A stretch of 64,000 nucleotides of DNA from CAYWMP01 sp964459445 (GCA_964459445.1 CAYWMP010000001.1:1-64000), one strand, 5' to 3'. Positions 16,454-26,105 are shown, counted from the first letter of the stretch. Program-made: numbers and translations. Notes: generated by a model not told the origin, from the letters alone.

Positions 16454-17149
16454 ATGACCAGACTGCCCTCCATAAAGCAGCCTTTGCCTTTAGCAAAAAT
16501 AGCCTATAAGGCCCTACGAAACTCCATTCTTACCGGCAAGCTCATTCAGGGAGAAATCTACAACGAAATGAGTCTTGCCAAGGATCTCGGTATATCAAGG
16601 ACGCCTGTAAGAGAAGCTTTGCTCGAGCTTTCCTCACAGGGGCTCATCTCTTTTCTGCCCCGCAAGGGCCTTATTGTCAATTACCCCACGAAGCGAGATA
16701 TTGAAGAGATATTTGAACTCAGGAAGGCTATCGAAATCATGGCTGTGGAAATTGTGGCCAATGCGTCTCCACCTTGTGATTTAAACAAAATTGAACAATC
16801 CATCAAAGATCAGCGGCGGGCACTGAAAAATAAGGATTTCATGGCTTACATGGAATCAGACCGTGTATTTCATACAACGCTAAGCGAGCTGACCAGGAAC
16901 AGCCGAATAGTGGCCATTATGGAGAATATCCGAGACATGATTCACCTTATTGGTTACAAGGTACTGGGTTTGGAAGGGCGAGGAGACGAAGTGATTGCGG
17001 AGCACCAACGGGTCCTCGATGCCGTAAAAAAGGGAGATGAAAAAGCAGCGAGAAAAGCCATGAATGAACATCTGGAACAAACCATCAAGGCCGTCGAAAA
17101 AGCCGAAATCCGACCCATCCGAACAGAGTCAACAAAGAGGAAACCATGA
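16454..17149 (+). CDS. GntR/FCD-family transcriptional regulator
   Basis: 231 residues. The N-terminal winged helix-turn-helix is typical GntR (LRNSILTGKLIQGEIYNEM, then LGISRTPVREALLELSSQGL, residues ~18-75). The C-terminal all-helical FCD effector domain (residues ~90-215) has the metal-site residues expected for the family (D/H in the segment around ESDRVFHTTL, and HQRVLDAVKKGDEKAARKAMNEHL). FCD regulators usually sense organic acids and repress a neighbouring catabolic operon until the substrate is bound. Its stop codon overlaps the next start by four bases (ATGA), so it is the first gene of the molybdenum-hydroxylase operon and likely controls it. Confidence 0.93.
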   Translation: MTRLPSIKQPLPLAKIAYKALRNSILTGKLIQGEIYNEMSLAKDLGISRTPVREALLELSSQGLISFLPRKGLIVNYPTKRDIEEIFELRKAIEIMAVEIVANASPPCDLNKIEQSIKDQRRALKNKDFMAYMESDRVFHTTLSELTRNSRIVAIMENIRDMIHLIGYKVLGLEGRGDEVIAEHQRVLDAVKKGDEKAARKAMNEHLEQTIKAVEKAEIRPIRTESTKRKP

Positions 17150-18039
17150 GAATTCGACCTTTTGAGTACACTGTTGCGGAAAATCTGGAGGGCGCTCTCG
17201 ACACCCTGAACCGGCACGCTGGTGAATTGAAGGTCCTTGCAGGCGGCACGGACCTTGTCCTGGCCATGAAAGAAAAAACAATCCTGCCGAGCCGGGTGAT
17301 GAGTCTTCACAGGGTCGAAGAGCTCAATTTTGTTGAGATTGCAATGGGGTCGATCCGAATCGGCGCCCTGGCAACCCACGCCGACCTGGAGGGCCACGCA
17401 TCGCTTAGAAAAGAAACCCCCCTATTGTGCGAGGCCGTAGGCACTATCGGTTCCTGGCAGATTCGCAATGTGGGGACCATCGGAGGCAACCTCTGCACCG
17501 CTTCACCGGCTGCGGATTCGGCGCCCGCCCTGCTGGCCCTCGACGCCCACGTTGTGCTGGCGAAAGCCGGCGAAGAACAAACAATACCCGTTAGGGACTT
17601 CTTCAAAGGACCCGGAGAAACAACGTTAGAGCCAAATCAGCTTCTCAAAGAAATCGTGATCGAGCGGAATCGGAACAAACGGGCCGGGTGTTATCTCAAG
17701 TTCATGCGCAAGAGGGCGGTAGATCTGGCCGTCATCAGTGTTGCCTTTCTTGCGGAAACGGATCCGGCATGCGAGAAATTGTCGCGGGTGGCCATTGGGT
17801 TGGGTGGGGTAGCCCCCACACCCATTCGGGCTTCAGAGGCCGAGGCCCTGCTGAACAACCTGAACCACGAAAATGCCCTCAAAGCCATACCCGCGTCGGC
17901 GCGAGCCGCCGCTAATGCGACTCGACCCATTACGGATGTACGTGCGACCGCGTCCTATCGTCGTGCCATGGTGGAGGTCTATGTGCGCAGGGCCGCCAAA
18001 AGGTGTCTCGACGCCCTTTTCAATGGAGGTGCCAGTTGA
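17146..18039 (+). CDS. Molybdenum hydroxylase, FAD-binding subunit (CoxM/XdhB-like)
   Basis: 297 residues, the medium subunit of a xanthine-dehydrogenase-family hydroxylase; FAD passes substrate electrons to the acceptor. The VLAGGTDLVLAMK segment and TIGGNLCTASPAADSAPALLAL are the two FAD pyrophosphate-binding motifs of the family, and the C-terminal CO-dehydrogenase flavoprotein domain follows (GGVAPTPIRASEAEALL). It is the first of three subunit genes in the order medium-small-large, overlapping the regulator (ATGA) and the small subunit by one base (TGATG). The substrate cannot be read from this subunit. Confidence 0.95.
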   Translation: MRIRPFEYTVAENLEGALDTLNRHAGELKVLAGGTDLVLAMKEKTILPSRVMSLHRVEELNFVEIAMGSIRIGALATHADLEGHASLRKETPLLCEAVGTIGSWQIRNVGTIGGNLCTASPAADSAPALLALDAHVVLAKAGEEQTIPVRDFFKGPGETTLEPNQLLKEIVIERNRNKRAGCYLKFMRKRAVDLAVISVAFLAETDPACEKLSRVAIGLGGVAPTPIRASEAEALLNNLNHENALKAIPASARAAANATRPITDVRATASYRRAMVEVYVRRAAKRCLDALFNGGAS

Positions 18040-18506
18040 TGAAGATTCCCATTACATTGACCGTCAATGGCGAGGAATATTCTCTGGAGGTCAAACCGAA
18101 CCGGACGCTGGTGGATGTTCTGAGGGAAGATCTGAGTCTTACAGGAACAAAAAAAGGGTGCGGCGCCGGCAAGTGCGGTTCATGTACCGTTCTCATGAAC
18201 GGAAATCCCGTGAACGCCTGCCTCATACTGGCACCTCAGGCCGATGCATCGGAAATCCTGACCATTGAAGGCTTGGCTCAAGAGCAACCTCATCCACTTC
18301 AAACGGCCTTCGTGAAGAAGGGCGCTGTGCAGTGCGGGTATTGTACGCCCGGTATGATCGTGACGGCAAAGGCCCTCCTGGACGTGAATCCCCACCCTGA
18401 AGAATCGGAGATCAAGAAGGCCTTGGCCGGAAACCTCTGCCGATGCACAGGTTACACCAAGATCATAGAAGCGGTGAAGGCCTGTTCGGGCACTGAAAGA
18501 GATTAA
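18039..18506 (+). CDS. Molybdenum hydroxylase, [2Fe-2S] small subunit (CoxS/XdhC-like)
   Basis: 155 residues with two [2Fe-2S] clusters. The plant-ferredoxin-type cluster uses CGAGKCGSCTV and a further Cys in NACLI; the second domain has QCGYCTPGM and LCRCTGY. The ATG at 18039 is the start: GGAGGT lies nine bases upstream and the protein begins MKIPITLTVNG, as normal. An upstream in-frame ATG at 18003 would add 12 non-homologous residues inside the previous gene. It relays electrons between the Mo centre and FAD. Confidence 0.95.
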   Translation: MKIPITLTVNGEEYSLEVKPNRTLVDVLREDLSLTGTKKGCGAGKCGSCTVLMNGNPVNACLILAPQADASEILTIEGLAQEQPHPLQTAFVKKGAVQCGYCTPGMIVTAKALLDVNPHPEESEIKKALAGNLCRCTGYTKIIEAVKACSGTERD

Positions 18507-18532
18507 GGCGTCTGACCTAGGGAGAGAAACCA

Positions 18533-20800
18533 ATGGAAAAACTGGATGTTGTTGGCAAGTCTTATCCTCAACTGGACGGCATGGAAAAGGCCATGGGCAA
18601 AACCCGGTTCGTATCAGATCTGGTCCTGCCCAATATGCTTTACGGACGTATCCTGAGGTGTCCTTATCCTCACGCCCGCATCAAGCATATTGACACCACG
18701 AAAGCGAAAACCCTCGCCGGGGTCAAGGCCGTTGTGACCCATGCCGATACACCCGGAATTCGGTTCGGTCCGCGCAGTGACGATTGGACCATCCTGGCCG
18801 GCGACAAGGGCCGTTTCTGCGGAGATGAGGTGGCGGCCGTGGCGGCGGTGGATGAGGATACTGCCGAGGAAGCGCTTGAACTCATCCGGGTGGAATATGA
18901 GGAACTCCCCGCAGTTGATGACCCCCTGGAGGCCATGAAGCCCGACGCGCCGCTTATCCATGACGACAAACCGGGCAATATCGCCGCCGAGTTCACGATC
19001 GCTGCCGGAGACGTAGATCAAGCACTAAAGGATTCCTACATCGTTTACGAAGACCGCTATTACACCAACCAGGTCTACCAGGCCTACCTTGAACCCATGG
19101 GCTCGGTAGCCGACGTGGATCTGTCGGGGAGGATCACACTTTGGGTCGGGACCCAGATTCCGAACATGATGCGTATGACCTACGCCAACGCCTTGAACGT
19201 GTCTCCAGACCACATCAGGGTCATCGTCCCCGACTATGGCGGGGCGTTCGGCGCAAAGATGGAAAATAATGCTCATCTGGTAGCCGCCCTGTTGGCTCAA
19301 AAGACCCACAGGCCGGTCAAGCTATTCAACACCCGCCATGACGACTTCATCGCCGCCAATCCTCGCGTGCCCATGTATATTGACATTAAGCTGGGGGCGA
19401 CCAGGGAGGGGTTGGTGACCGGTAAGGATGTCCGGGTTGTGGGGGCCAATGGCGCCAGGACGGTTTACGCGCAGGTCATAGTCGCCACGGCCTGCTACCG
19501 CGTTGATTCCCTCTACCGGTTCAAAGACGTACGAAGCAGAGGATACACCGTTTACACGAATACCGTCCCAACCAGCTGCTTCCGGGGATTCGGCAATTCT
19601 CAGATGACCTTTGTTTTGGAATCCGCCATGGATATGCTTGCTGATCGGCTCGACATAGACCCTGTGGAATTACGCATCAAGAACGGCATCGGCCCCAACG
19701 AGACGAGTGTGCATGGCTGGGAAATAACCAGTTGCGGATTGAACGAGTGTGTCACGCGCGCGGCCAAGGCTGCCCATTGGGATGAAAAACGTAAGAAAAA
19801 GATTCCTTACAAGGGAATAGGGCTTTCCTGTTGCAATCATGTTTCCGGGAACCGGGCCTTTGCCCGGGAATTCGACGGCGGCGCTGGAATCGTTCGTGTC
19901 GGCCGGGACGGGCGGGTGACGGTTTACCATGGCGAATCCGACATGGGGCAGGGGCAAAAGACGGTATTTGCCCAGATCGTTGCCGAGCGTCTGGGCGTGC
20001 CTCTGGAGATGGTCCATGTGTCAACCGTTGACACGGACATCTCCCCTTTCGGATTCGGCAGCTTCGCCACCCGCGGAACCTTGATGGGGGGGAACGGGGT
20101 TTTGGCCGCAGCCGACGAAGCTTTCGCACAAATGGCTGAAGTGGCAGCAGAACTGCTGGAAGCCAACCCCAAGGATATCGAGTGTCGGGACGGTCGTTTC
20201 TTTGTAACGGGTTCAGCGGACAAGGGGATTCCTTTCAGGGAGGTCGCCCAACAGGCCACGTTTGCTCGCCACGGGGCGCCGGTAATTGGAACCGGCTTTT
20301 ATAAGCCGCCGACGGTCCTGCCTGACCCTGACACGAAGTACGGGAATATTTCACCAGCCTACCCCTTCGCCTGCCAGATTGCGGAGGTCGAGGTGGATCC
20401 GGACACCGGCCGGGTGACCGTGACCAGCTTCTTTGCCGCCCATGATGTGGGACGGGCCATCAATCCCATGGCCACAGAGGGTCAGATTCAGGGCGGAGTG
20501 GCCCAGGGGCTCGGGTGGGCGCTGATGGAGAACATGGCGGTTGAAAAAGGTAGAATTGTCAACCCCGATTTTCTTGACTACCTCGTCCCAACCGCTATGG
20601 ACGTGCCCTATATAACGCCCATTCTGGTGGAGCCGGTAGAGCCCAATGGGCCATATGGTGCCAAGGGCATCGGGGAACCCGCCCTTAATCCGGCCATGTC
20701 GGCCATCACCAACGCCATTTACGATGCCACGGGCATCAGAATCAAAGAACTGCCGGCCACAGCGGAAAAGATCTTGGCCGAGTTGAAAAGCAAACGGTGA
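18533..20800 (+). CDS. Molybdenum hydroxylase, molybdopterin-binding large subunit
   Basis: 755 residues, the catalytic subunit. Aldehyde oxidase/xanthine dehydrogenase a/b hammerhead domain first (VVGKSYPQLDGMEKAMGKTRF to ~residue 120), then the MoCo-binding domains. Visible motifs are YGGAFGAKME, CFRGFGNSQM (Q loop), MGQGQKTVFAQI, and the C-terminal GAKGIGEPALNP containing the catalytic Glu. It hydroxylates an electron-poor carbon with oxygen from water, typically next to a ring nitrogen or of a thioester-activated aromatic. Together with the medium and small subunits it makes a complete enzyme; no XdhC-like sulfur-insertion factor is encoded beside it. Confidence 0.94.
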   Translation: MEKLDVVGKSYPQLDGMEKAMGKTRFVSDLVLPNMLYGRILRCPYPHARIKHIDTTKAKTLAGVKAVVTHADTPGIRFGPRSDDWTILAGDKGRFCGDEVAAVAAVDEDTAEEALELIRVEYEELPAVDDPLEAMKPDAPLIHDDKPGNIAAEFTIAAGDVDQALKDSYIVYEDRYYTNQVYQAYLEPMGSVADVDLSGRITLWVGTQIPNMMRMTYANALNVSPDHIRVIVPDYGGAFGAKMENNAHLVAALLAQKTHRPVKLFNTRHDDFIAANPRVPMYIDIKLGATREGLVTGKDVRVVGANGARTVYAQVIVATACYRVDSLYRFKDVRSRGYTVYTNTVPTSCFRGFGNSQMTFVLESAMDMLADRLDIDPVELRIKNGIGPNETSVHGWEITSCGLNECVTRAAKAAHWDEKRKKKIPYKGIGLSCCNHVSGNRAFAREFDGGAGIVRVGRDGRVTVYHGESDMGQGQKTVFAQIVAERLGVPLEMVHVSTVDTDISPFGFGSFATRGTLMGGNGVLAAADEAFAQMAEVAAELLEANPKDIECRDGRFFVTGSADKGIPFREVAQQATFARHGAPVIGTGFYKPPTVLPDPDTKYGNISPAYPFACQIAEVEVDPDTGRVTVTSFFAAHDVGRAINPMATEGQIQGGVAQGLGWALMENMAVEKGRIVNPDFLDYLVPTAMDVPYITPILVEPVEPNGPYGAKGIGEPALNPAMSAITNAIYDATGIRIKELPATAEKILAELKSKR

Positions 20801-20813
20801 GGCAAAAAAAACC

Positions 20814-21773
20814 ATGGGCATCAAGATCGTCACTGTGCTAGGGACCGGGACTATGGGGCCGGGTATCGCCCAGGCCTTCGCCTTAGCCGGGCTCACGGTC
20901 CGGCTCTACAGCCGCAGTGAAGAGAGTAATCTCAAAGGCCTGAACGCGGTTCGGGACGGCCTCCGGACTTTTAAACAGCACGGGTTGATCCAACAGAGCG
21001 AAGAAGAATCGGGATTAGCCCGTATCGAAGGAGTGACCACCCTGGAAAATGCATGCCGCGGCGCTGATTTCCTGATCGAGGCGATTCCTGAAGACTTGGA
21101 AATCAAGAGGAAAATCTTTCTTAGGCTTGATCAGCTCTGCCCTCCTGATGCCATCCTGGCCAGCAACACATCAGGCCTAAGCATAACCGCCATGGGCACG
21201 GCCACCAACCGGCCGGACAAGGTTTTGGGCACCCACTTCTGGAATCCCCCGAACCTGATCCCATTAGTGGAGATTGTCCGCGGGGAGAAGACATCCGAGG
21301 AAACCGCGCGTCAGGCGGCCGAGCTCATGGCCTTCATTGGTAAGAAACCTGTTATGGTCAACAGGGAAATTCCAGGGTTCATCGGAACCAGACTTCATCA
21401 GGCCTTGATACGCGAAGCTTTTTTTATCGTTGATAAGGGCATCGCCAGCATGGAGGACGTGGACACTGTTGTCAAAACCAGTTTTGGCCGCCGTTTGGCT
21501 GTGACAGGTCCTTTTGAGACCTGCGATTTGGGGGGACTGGATGTTTTCCTGGCTGCTGCAGAGATTTGGAAAGATCTGTCCAATTCGCTTGAACCGTCCA
21601 TCTTGATGACCGAAAAAGTGGAGCAGGGACACCTCGGGATCAAGACCGGCAAGGGCCTTTTCGACTGGGACAGAGACGTTGTGGCCAGGATACTCAAAGA
21701 GCGTGAAACCGAGCTTATCCATTATCTCAAAAAGAACCCGGTTGGGAATATCCCGAAGGGAGAAACAGAATGA
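20814..21773 (+). CDS. 3-hydroxyacyl-CoA dehydrogenase family protein
   Basis: 319 residues. N-terminal Rossmann fold with GTGTMGPGIAQ and the ASNTSGLS segment; the family catalytic His lies in GTHFWNPP. The C-terminal dimerisation domain begins after REIPGFIGTRL. It should oxidise a 3-hydroxyacyl-CoA or related beta-hydroxy acid with NAD+. The start is ATG 20814, 13 bp behind the hydroxylase gene. In this island it may act on the ring-opened product, or on a non-CoA hydroxy acid as in the lambda-crystallin branch. Confidence 0.92.
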   Translation: MGIKIVTVLGTGTMGPGIAQAFALAGLTVRLYSRSEESNLKGLNAVRDGLRTFKQHGLIQQSEEESGLARIEGVTTLENACRGADFLIEAIPEDLEIKRKIFLRLDQLCPPDAILASNTSGLSITAMGTATNRPDKVLGTHFWNPPNLIPLVEIVRGEKTSEETARQAAELMAFIGKKPVMVNREIPGFIGTRLHQALIREAFFIVDKGIASMEDVDTVVKTSFGRRLAVTGPFETCDLGGLDVFLAAAEIWKDLSNSLEPSILMTEKVEQGHLGIKTGKGLFDWDRDVVARILKERETELIHYLKKNPVGNIPKGETE

Positions 21774-22576
21774 CCAACCCATACACCCCCTCCGAGTTGG
21801 GAGCTATGAAACCGACCGAATTCCGGAGCATTGTCCGAAAAGGTCAATGGAAAGAGGTTACCCCCGACGCTTGCATCAACTACGGCCAGGCCAATCTGGT
21901 TGCCCTTCCCCAGGAATATGCCTTGGAGTTCCTGCTCTTCTGCCAGCGCAATCCGAGGCCCTGCTGGGTAATTGATGTCACGGAACCTGGAGATCCCCAT
22001 CCCCGCACAGTGGCTCCCGAAGCGGACCTGCGAACGGACCTTCCGCGTTATCGGGTGTGGGAAGAGGGCAAGCTGGCAGCCGAACCTCATGACGCAACTG
22101 CTTACTGGCGTGAGGATCTCGTTGCCTTTCTAATCGGGTGCTCCTGGGGTTTTGTCTGGGCCTTCCATGAAGCTAAGGTCCCTTTCCGTTCTCTGGGCGA
22201 CTACACCACAAGCATTCCCCTTGAACCGGTGGGACGGTTTAAGGGCAACATGGTCTGTTCATGCCGTGCGTTTCCCAATTCGCAAAGCGCCGTGCGGGCG
22301 GTTCAAATATCTTCGCGTCACATTGCCTTCCATGGCCCGCCGGTACATATAGGAGATCCAACCCTCATTGGTGTGGATCATATCGGTGAACCGGATGCAT
22401 TTATCCCACCTTGGGACACACCACCGCCTGAACCTCACGAAGTGTTGATGTTCTGGGGATGCGGGATCACCCCTCAGAATGCAGTGATGCAGAGCAAGAT
22501 ATCCTATGCCGTCACACATTATCCGGGCCACATGTTCGTATTTGACAGGCTGGTGGAGGAAATGGCTTTTATGTAA
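21770..22576 (+). CDS. DUF1445 / D-glutamate cyclase-like family protein
   Basis: 268 residues, full family length, overlapping the previous gene by ATGA. The family signature is recognisable: CWVIDVTEPGDPHP, FLIGCSWGFVWAF, VCSCRAFPNSQSAVRAVQISSRH and FWGCGITPQNAVMQSKI with conserved Cys and Gly. Relatives are named putative hydro-lyases (UPF0317/YcsI); one mammalian relative converts D-glutamate to 5-oxo-D-proline, so reversible lactam formation or hydration is plausible. It probably handles a carboxylic intermediate here. The exact reaction is unknown. Confidence 0.85.
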   Translation: MTNPYTPSELGAMKPTEFRSIVRKGQWKEVTPDACINYGQANLVALPQEYALEFLLFCQRNPRPCWVIDVTEPGDPHPRTVAPEADLRTDLPRYRVWEEGKLAAEPHDATAYWREDLVAFLIGCSWGFVWAFHEAKVPFRSLGDYTTSIPLEPVGRFKGNMVCSCRAFPNSQSAVRAVQISSRHIAFHGPPVHIGDPTLIGVDHIGEPDAFIPPWDTPPPEPHEVLMFWGCGITPQNAVMQSKISYAVTHYPGHMFVFDRLVEEMAFM

Positions 22577-22669
22577 GGCCCTCGGACCACCCTAAACAAT
22601 GAATTTCAAAAAGTGTTGTTTGATGGGAAGGATGATAAACTAAAACCAAACAAGAAGAAGGAGGGACCC

Positions 22670-23710
22670 ATGAAAACCAAGAGATTTATGCTGATGGTGG
22701 GTGTGTTGTTTGTGGCTTTGACCTTCATCACGGTGGTCGGACCCGTCCAGGCGGAACAAAAAACTTTTAAATGGCGGATGCAGACTTATGCCTCGCCAGG
22801 CACTCCCGGGTTCGAATCCCAGAAAATCACCCTCGACAACCTCAAGAAGGCTACCGGCGGGCGCCTGAATATCAAACTATATGGCGGCGGCACCCTGGTA
22901 GGCTACAGGGACATGCTTGAGGCCGAGGGAAAAGGCAACTTTGAAATGGGGCACAATGTGGACGCCTTTTTTGCGGGAAAAGATCCGGGCTTTGCCCCTA
23001 TATTTAGCGCCATCGCCCTTTGGAGCGACCCCCGCGAGGTCCGGGTCTGGATTGAATCTTTCGGCGGCAAGGAGATCATAGAAAAAGCATACGCCAAGTA
23101 TAATGTAAAGTATGTCGGCTCCACCCTGATCGGGGCTGAGCCGATCATGTCCAAAAAACCTTTACGCAGCCTCGATGATTTCAAGGGCATAAAAATTCGA
23201 ACGCCAAGCGGTCTCACAAGCATGCTCTTCAAGAAACTGGGCGCCGCGCCCATAGGTATGAGAGGGGGGCAGATCTATTCGGCCCTGGACACCAACGTGA
23301 TTAATGCTGCCGAATTCGTGACCTTGGGCGAGAATGTGGGCATGGGGCTCCACGAGGTCACCAAGTATGTCCTGTATCCCTCCTTTCATGGGCCCATTGC
23401 TGTTGTCAATTGGGGGGTGAATATGGACGCCTGGAATAAACTGCCAGAAGACCTTCAGACGGCCGTAAGGATGGCGGCCAGAGAGGCCGACTACCTCTAT
23501 GACATTTTGTCGGCCGCATCGGATTACAAGGCCCTCGGCGTAGTCAAAGAGAAAGGCATCGAGATCACCCAATTGTCGGAATCGGATATGGAAAAAGCCA
23601 AAAAATTATCACTTGAAGTGGCACTTGAGTACAGCAAAAAGAGCGAACTTTCGGCCGAGGTTATCAACTCAATTCTCAATTTCTTAAGGTTGAGCGGCAA
23701 GATCAATTAG
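22670..23710 (+). CDS. TRAP transporter substrate-binding protein (DctP type)
   Basis: 346 residues from ATG 22670, which has AAGGAGGG eight bases upstream; an in-frame start at 22613 would put 19 charged residues before the signal peptide. A Sec signal (MKTKRFMLMVGVLFVALTF, cleavage near VQAEQ) leads to a periplasmic binding fold. Segments MLEAEGKGNFEMG, GIKIRTPSGLTSMLFKKLGA and the Arg-containing KIRTPSG (carboxylate-binding Arg of DctP proteins) are typical. It captures an organic anion for the DctQ/DctM membrane pair that follows. A strong hairpin lies 59 bp after the stop. Confidence 0.93.
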   Translation: MKTKRFMLMVGVLFVALTFITVVGPVQAEQKTFKWRMQTYASPGTPGFESQKITLDNLKKATGGRLNIKLYGGGTLVGYRDMLEAEGKGNFEMGHNVDAFFAGKDPGFAPIFSAIALWSDPREVRVWIESFGGKEIIEKAYAKYNVKYVGSTLIGAEPIMSKKPLRSLDDFKGIKIRTPSGLTSMLFKKLGAAPIGMRGGQIYSALDTNVINAAEFVTLGENVGMGLHEVTKYVLYPSFHGPIAVVNWGVNMDAWNKLPEDLQTAVRMAAREADYLYDILSAASDYKALGVVKEKGIEITQLSESDMEKAKKLSLEVALEYSKKSELSAEVINSILNFLRLSGKIN

Positions 23711-23768
23711 GAAAGCAAGGCTACCTTGACGGCATTTGACCAATAATCGGACAGATATTGCGGAACCG

Positions 23769-23805
23769 CCTTTCCCGGGCCCTTTGACTTCGGGCCCGGG
23801 AAAGG
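23769..23805 (+). terminator. Strong hairpin between dctP and dctQ
   Basis: A perfect 14-bp stem CCTTTCCCGGGCCC/GGGCCCGGGAAAGG (23769-23782 with 23792-23805) encloses a 9-nt loop. No T run follows, so it may act as a 3'-end stabiliser or partial terminator that favours the binding protein over the membrane subunits. Confidence 0.7.
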
Positions 23806-23913
23806 AGCCCCAATATGAGGCCCTGGAGGGATGTTTTGTGAATCAGGAGTTGTCGGAAAAAACCTGACTCCGCATTTTTGCGGCAGGCATGGTGGGTTTG
23901 CGATGCTGGACAA

Positions 23914-24420
23914 ATGGAAAATTTTTTGAGGGTTATAGACAGGGTAAGTGAATATCAAGGCAAGGTGTTCTCACTGCTTTTGGTGGTGGCAACCTTTCAG
24001 ATCTGTTTCGAGCTGACCTTGAGGTATGTGTTCAATGCACCCACGGATTGGGGCCTGGAGTTGACCGAGTTTTTTTGTGCCGCCACTTATGTGATGGCCG
24101 GGGCTTATGCTTACCTCTACGACTCCCACATCCGGGTGGACATTTTCTATATGAAATGGTCGCCGCGTCGGAGAGCGATGATGGACCTTTTCGTCACCAA
24201 CCCGGTTTTCCTTATATTTTGCGGGGTGCTGGTATGGGAGAGCGGCAAGTGGTTTGCCGAATCCCTCACCCAACACCTAACCAGCGGCTCCATCTGGGAC
24301 CCTCCGGTTTGGCCGATGAGGCTTATCTTGTTCTTGGGGTCTTTGACCTTATTTCTTCAAGGTACAGTCAAAGTCATTCGTGACCTGAGAGAGGTTTTTG
24401 GGGAAAGGCGGTCGGCATGA
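23914..24420 (+). CDS. TRAP transporter small permease (DctQ type)
   Basis: 168 residues with four hydrophobic helices (about residues 20-40, 50-70, 90-110, 130-150). Family features are FELTLRYVFNAPTDWGLELTEF and the HIRVDIFY segment. I prefer the ATG at 23914 (MENFLRVIDRV); a TTG at 23878 adds 12 residues with no family support. Its stop overlaps the dctM start (ATGA), the usual coupling of the two membrane subunits. Confidence 0.9.
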   Translation: MENFLRVIDRVSEYQGKVFSLLLVVATFQICFELTLRYVFNAPTDWGLELTEFFCAATYVMAGAYAYLYDSHIRVDIFYMKWSPRRRAMMDLFVTNPVFLIFCGVLVWESGKWFAESLTQHLTSGSIWDPPVWPMRLILFLGSLTLFLQGTVKVIRDLREVFGERRSA

Positions 24421-25733
24421 GTCCGGGTTTGATCACCCTTTTGATGTTCGGTTCTTTTTTCCTTTTACTCTTGCTGGGGGTTCCTCTGGCGTGGACCACC
24501 GCTTTTTTAGGCGTGATCTTTGGTTACGTGTTATGGGGACCCAGCAGCCTAAACATGGTCGTGCTGCGAATATACGATGTAATGGTTAGCTTCAGCTTGA
24601 TCGCTATTCCTCTGTTCGTTTTCATGGGCAACATGTTGCAGAAGTCAGGCATTGCCGATGATCTTTTCAAAGCCATCCACGCCTGGTTGGGGCGTGTAAA
24701 TGGCGGCCTGGCCGCCGCCACGATTGTCCTCTGCACGGTGCTGGCAGCCATGATCGGAACAGTGGGCGCAGACGTAACCATCACCGGACTGATTGCGCTT
24801 CCCTTCATGCTCACACACGGTTACGATCGCAAGATGGCTTTGGGGGCCATTGCCGCAGGGGGCGCATTGGGAGTGCTTATCCCCCCCAGCATCATGTTCA
24901 TTATTTACGGCGTCACCACGGGGCAGTCTATTGGCAAGCTTTTCATGGGAGGCGTCGGGCCCGGACTGCTCTTTGGAGCCCTTTACATCGGCTATATCTT
25001 GATAAAGTGCCGCCTCAATCCGGAAGCCGGACCGCCCGCCTCTGACGAAGAAGTCGGTTTGCCATTGGCGGAAAAATTGCTGCTCCTGAAGTCTCTAATC
25101 CTCCCGATTTTGCTTATAGCTGGTGTCATGGGCGCAATTTTTGGCGGGGTGGCCACACCTGGCGAGGCTTCAGGTGTCGGCGCCTTGGGAGCAATGGTCT
25201 GTGCGCTTCTGCGCGGAAAACTCACTTGGCCGAATATCAAGGAATCGCTCTTCGCCACTATGAAAACGGTGGGTCTGATCATGTGGATCGTTTTCGGAGC
25301 AATGGTCTTTATTGCCACCTATACCCTGGCAGGCGGTTCCGACTTTGTCATTGAGACCCTGCCCATCCTGCCGCTGGGTCCGTGGGGTGTGCTGATCTTA
25401 ATCCAGCTTATTTTGCTGCTGCTGGGGATGGTGCTGGACATCATTGGGATCACGGTACTCCTGGCCCCCATGTTTGTGCCCGTCATCAAGGAGCTGGGGT
25501 TCGATCCTCTCTGGTTCGGGGTTCTGTTCAACCTCAACCTGCAGATCGCTTATTTGTCCCCACCTTTTGGCTACTCCATGTTCTACCTCAAAGCCGTGGC
25601 TCCACCGGACGTAACCATGACCGAGCTCTATGGTTCGGTCTGGCCCTACCTCCTGTTGCAGATAGTGGGGATGATTTTGTGCATGGTGTTTCCCTCTATC
25701 ATCACTTGGCTGCCTGGAATGATGATAAGATAA
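24417..25733 (+). CDS. TRAP transporter large permease (DctM type)
   Basis: 438 residues, about 12 transmembrane helices, normal for the family. Characteristic stretches are GVPLAWTTAFLGV, SGIADDLFKAIHAWLGRVNGG, GALGVLIPPSIMFIIYG and GMVLDIIGITVLLAPMFVP. It is the ion-coupled transport channel and uses the periplasmic binding protein encoded upstream. Within this gene cluster it most likely imports the substrate or an early organic acid intermediate of the catabolic pathway. Confidence 0.95.
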   Translation: MSPGLITLLMFGSFFLLLLLGVPLAWTTAFLGVIFGYVLWGPSSLNMVVLRIYDVMVSFSLIAIPLFVFMGNMLQKSGIADDLFKAIHAWLGRVNGGLAAATIVLCTVLAAMIGTVGADVTITGLIALPFMLTHGYDRKMALGAIAAGGALGVLIPPSIMFIIYGVTTGQSIGKLFMGGVGPGLLFGALYIGYILIKCRLNPEAGPPASDEEVGLPLAEKLLLLKSLILPILLIAGVMGAIFGGVATPGEASGVGALGAMVCALLRGKLTWPNIKESLFATMKTVGLIMWIVFGAMVFIATYTLAGGSDFVIETLPILPLGPWGVLILIQLILLLLGMVLDIIGITVLLAPMFVPVIKELGFDPLWFGVLFNLNLQIAYLSPPFGYSMFYLKAVAPPDVTMTELYGSVWPYLLLQIVGMILCMVFPSIITWLPGMMIR

Positions 25734-25760
25734 AAAACATGAATAGAAAGGAGGTTGCCG

Positions 25761-26105
25761 ATGCCAAAACCTGAAATAGAATTTATTGATTGCGACACCT
25801 CTTACGAGTGGAGACCGGTGGAAGGCGACAGCTTGGGAATAAAAGAGAAAATATTGAGCGAGGACCCTGAAACGGGCAACTATACGCGGCTTCTTAAGTT
25901 CCCTCCGGGGATCGAAACCAGTGAAACGTTAATTCACGATTTCTGGGAGGAAGTGCTCATCGTGGAAGGCAGTCTCTATGACATCGTCAAGAAGGAAACC
26001 TACCTGCCGGGATTTTACGCTTGCCGGCCGCCCGGGATGACACACGGCCCCTATAAAATACCTTACGGATGCGTCACTTTCGAGATTCGTTATTACAAAA
26101 AGTAG
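25761..26105 (+). CDS. Cupin-domain protein
   Basis: 114 residues from ATG 25761, preceded by AAGGAGG with a six-base spacing (a TTG at 25755 is too close to that site). One small beta-barrel: PPGIETSETLIHDFWEEVLIVEGSLYD and YACRPPGMTHGPY match the two cupin motifs, with His and Glu available as metal ligands. Similar single-cupin proteins (ChrR-like) occur as small dioxygenase-, isomerase- or sensor-type accessory proteins in catabolic clusters. Its particular role is unknown. Confidence 0.8.
   Translation: MPKPEIEFIDCDTSYEWRPVEGDSLGIKEKILSEDPETGNYTRLLKFPPGIETSETLIHDFWEEVLIVEGSLYDIVKKETYLPGFYACRPPGMTHGPYKIPYGCVTFEIRYYKK

Noticed and set aside
22808..22820. GGGTTCGAATCCC resembles a tRNA T arm
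   Set aside because: It lies inside the well-conserved TRAP binding-protein gene and no acceptor, D or anticodon arms can be formed around it.
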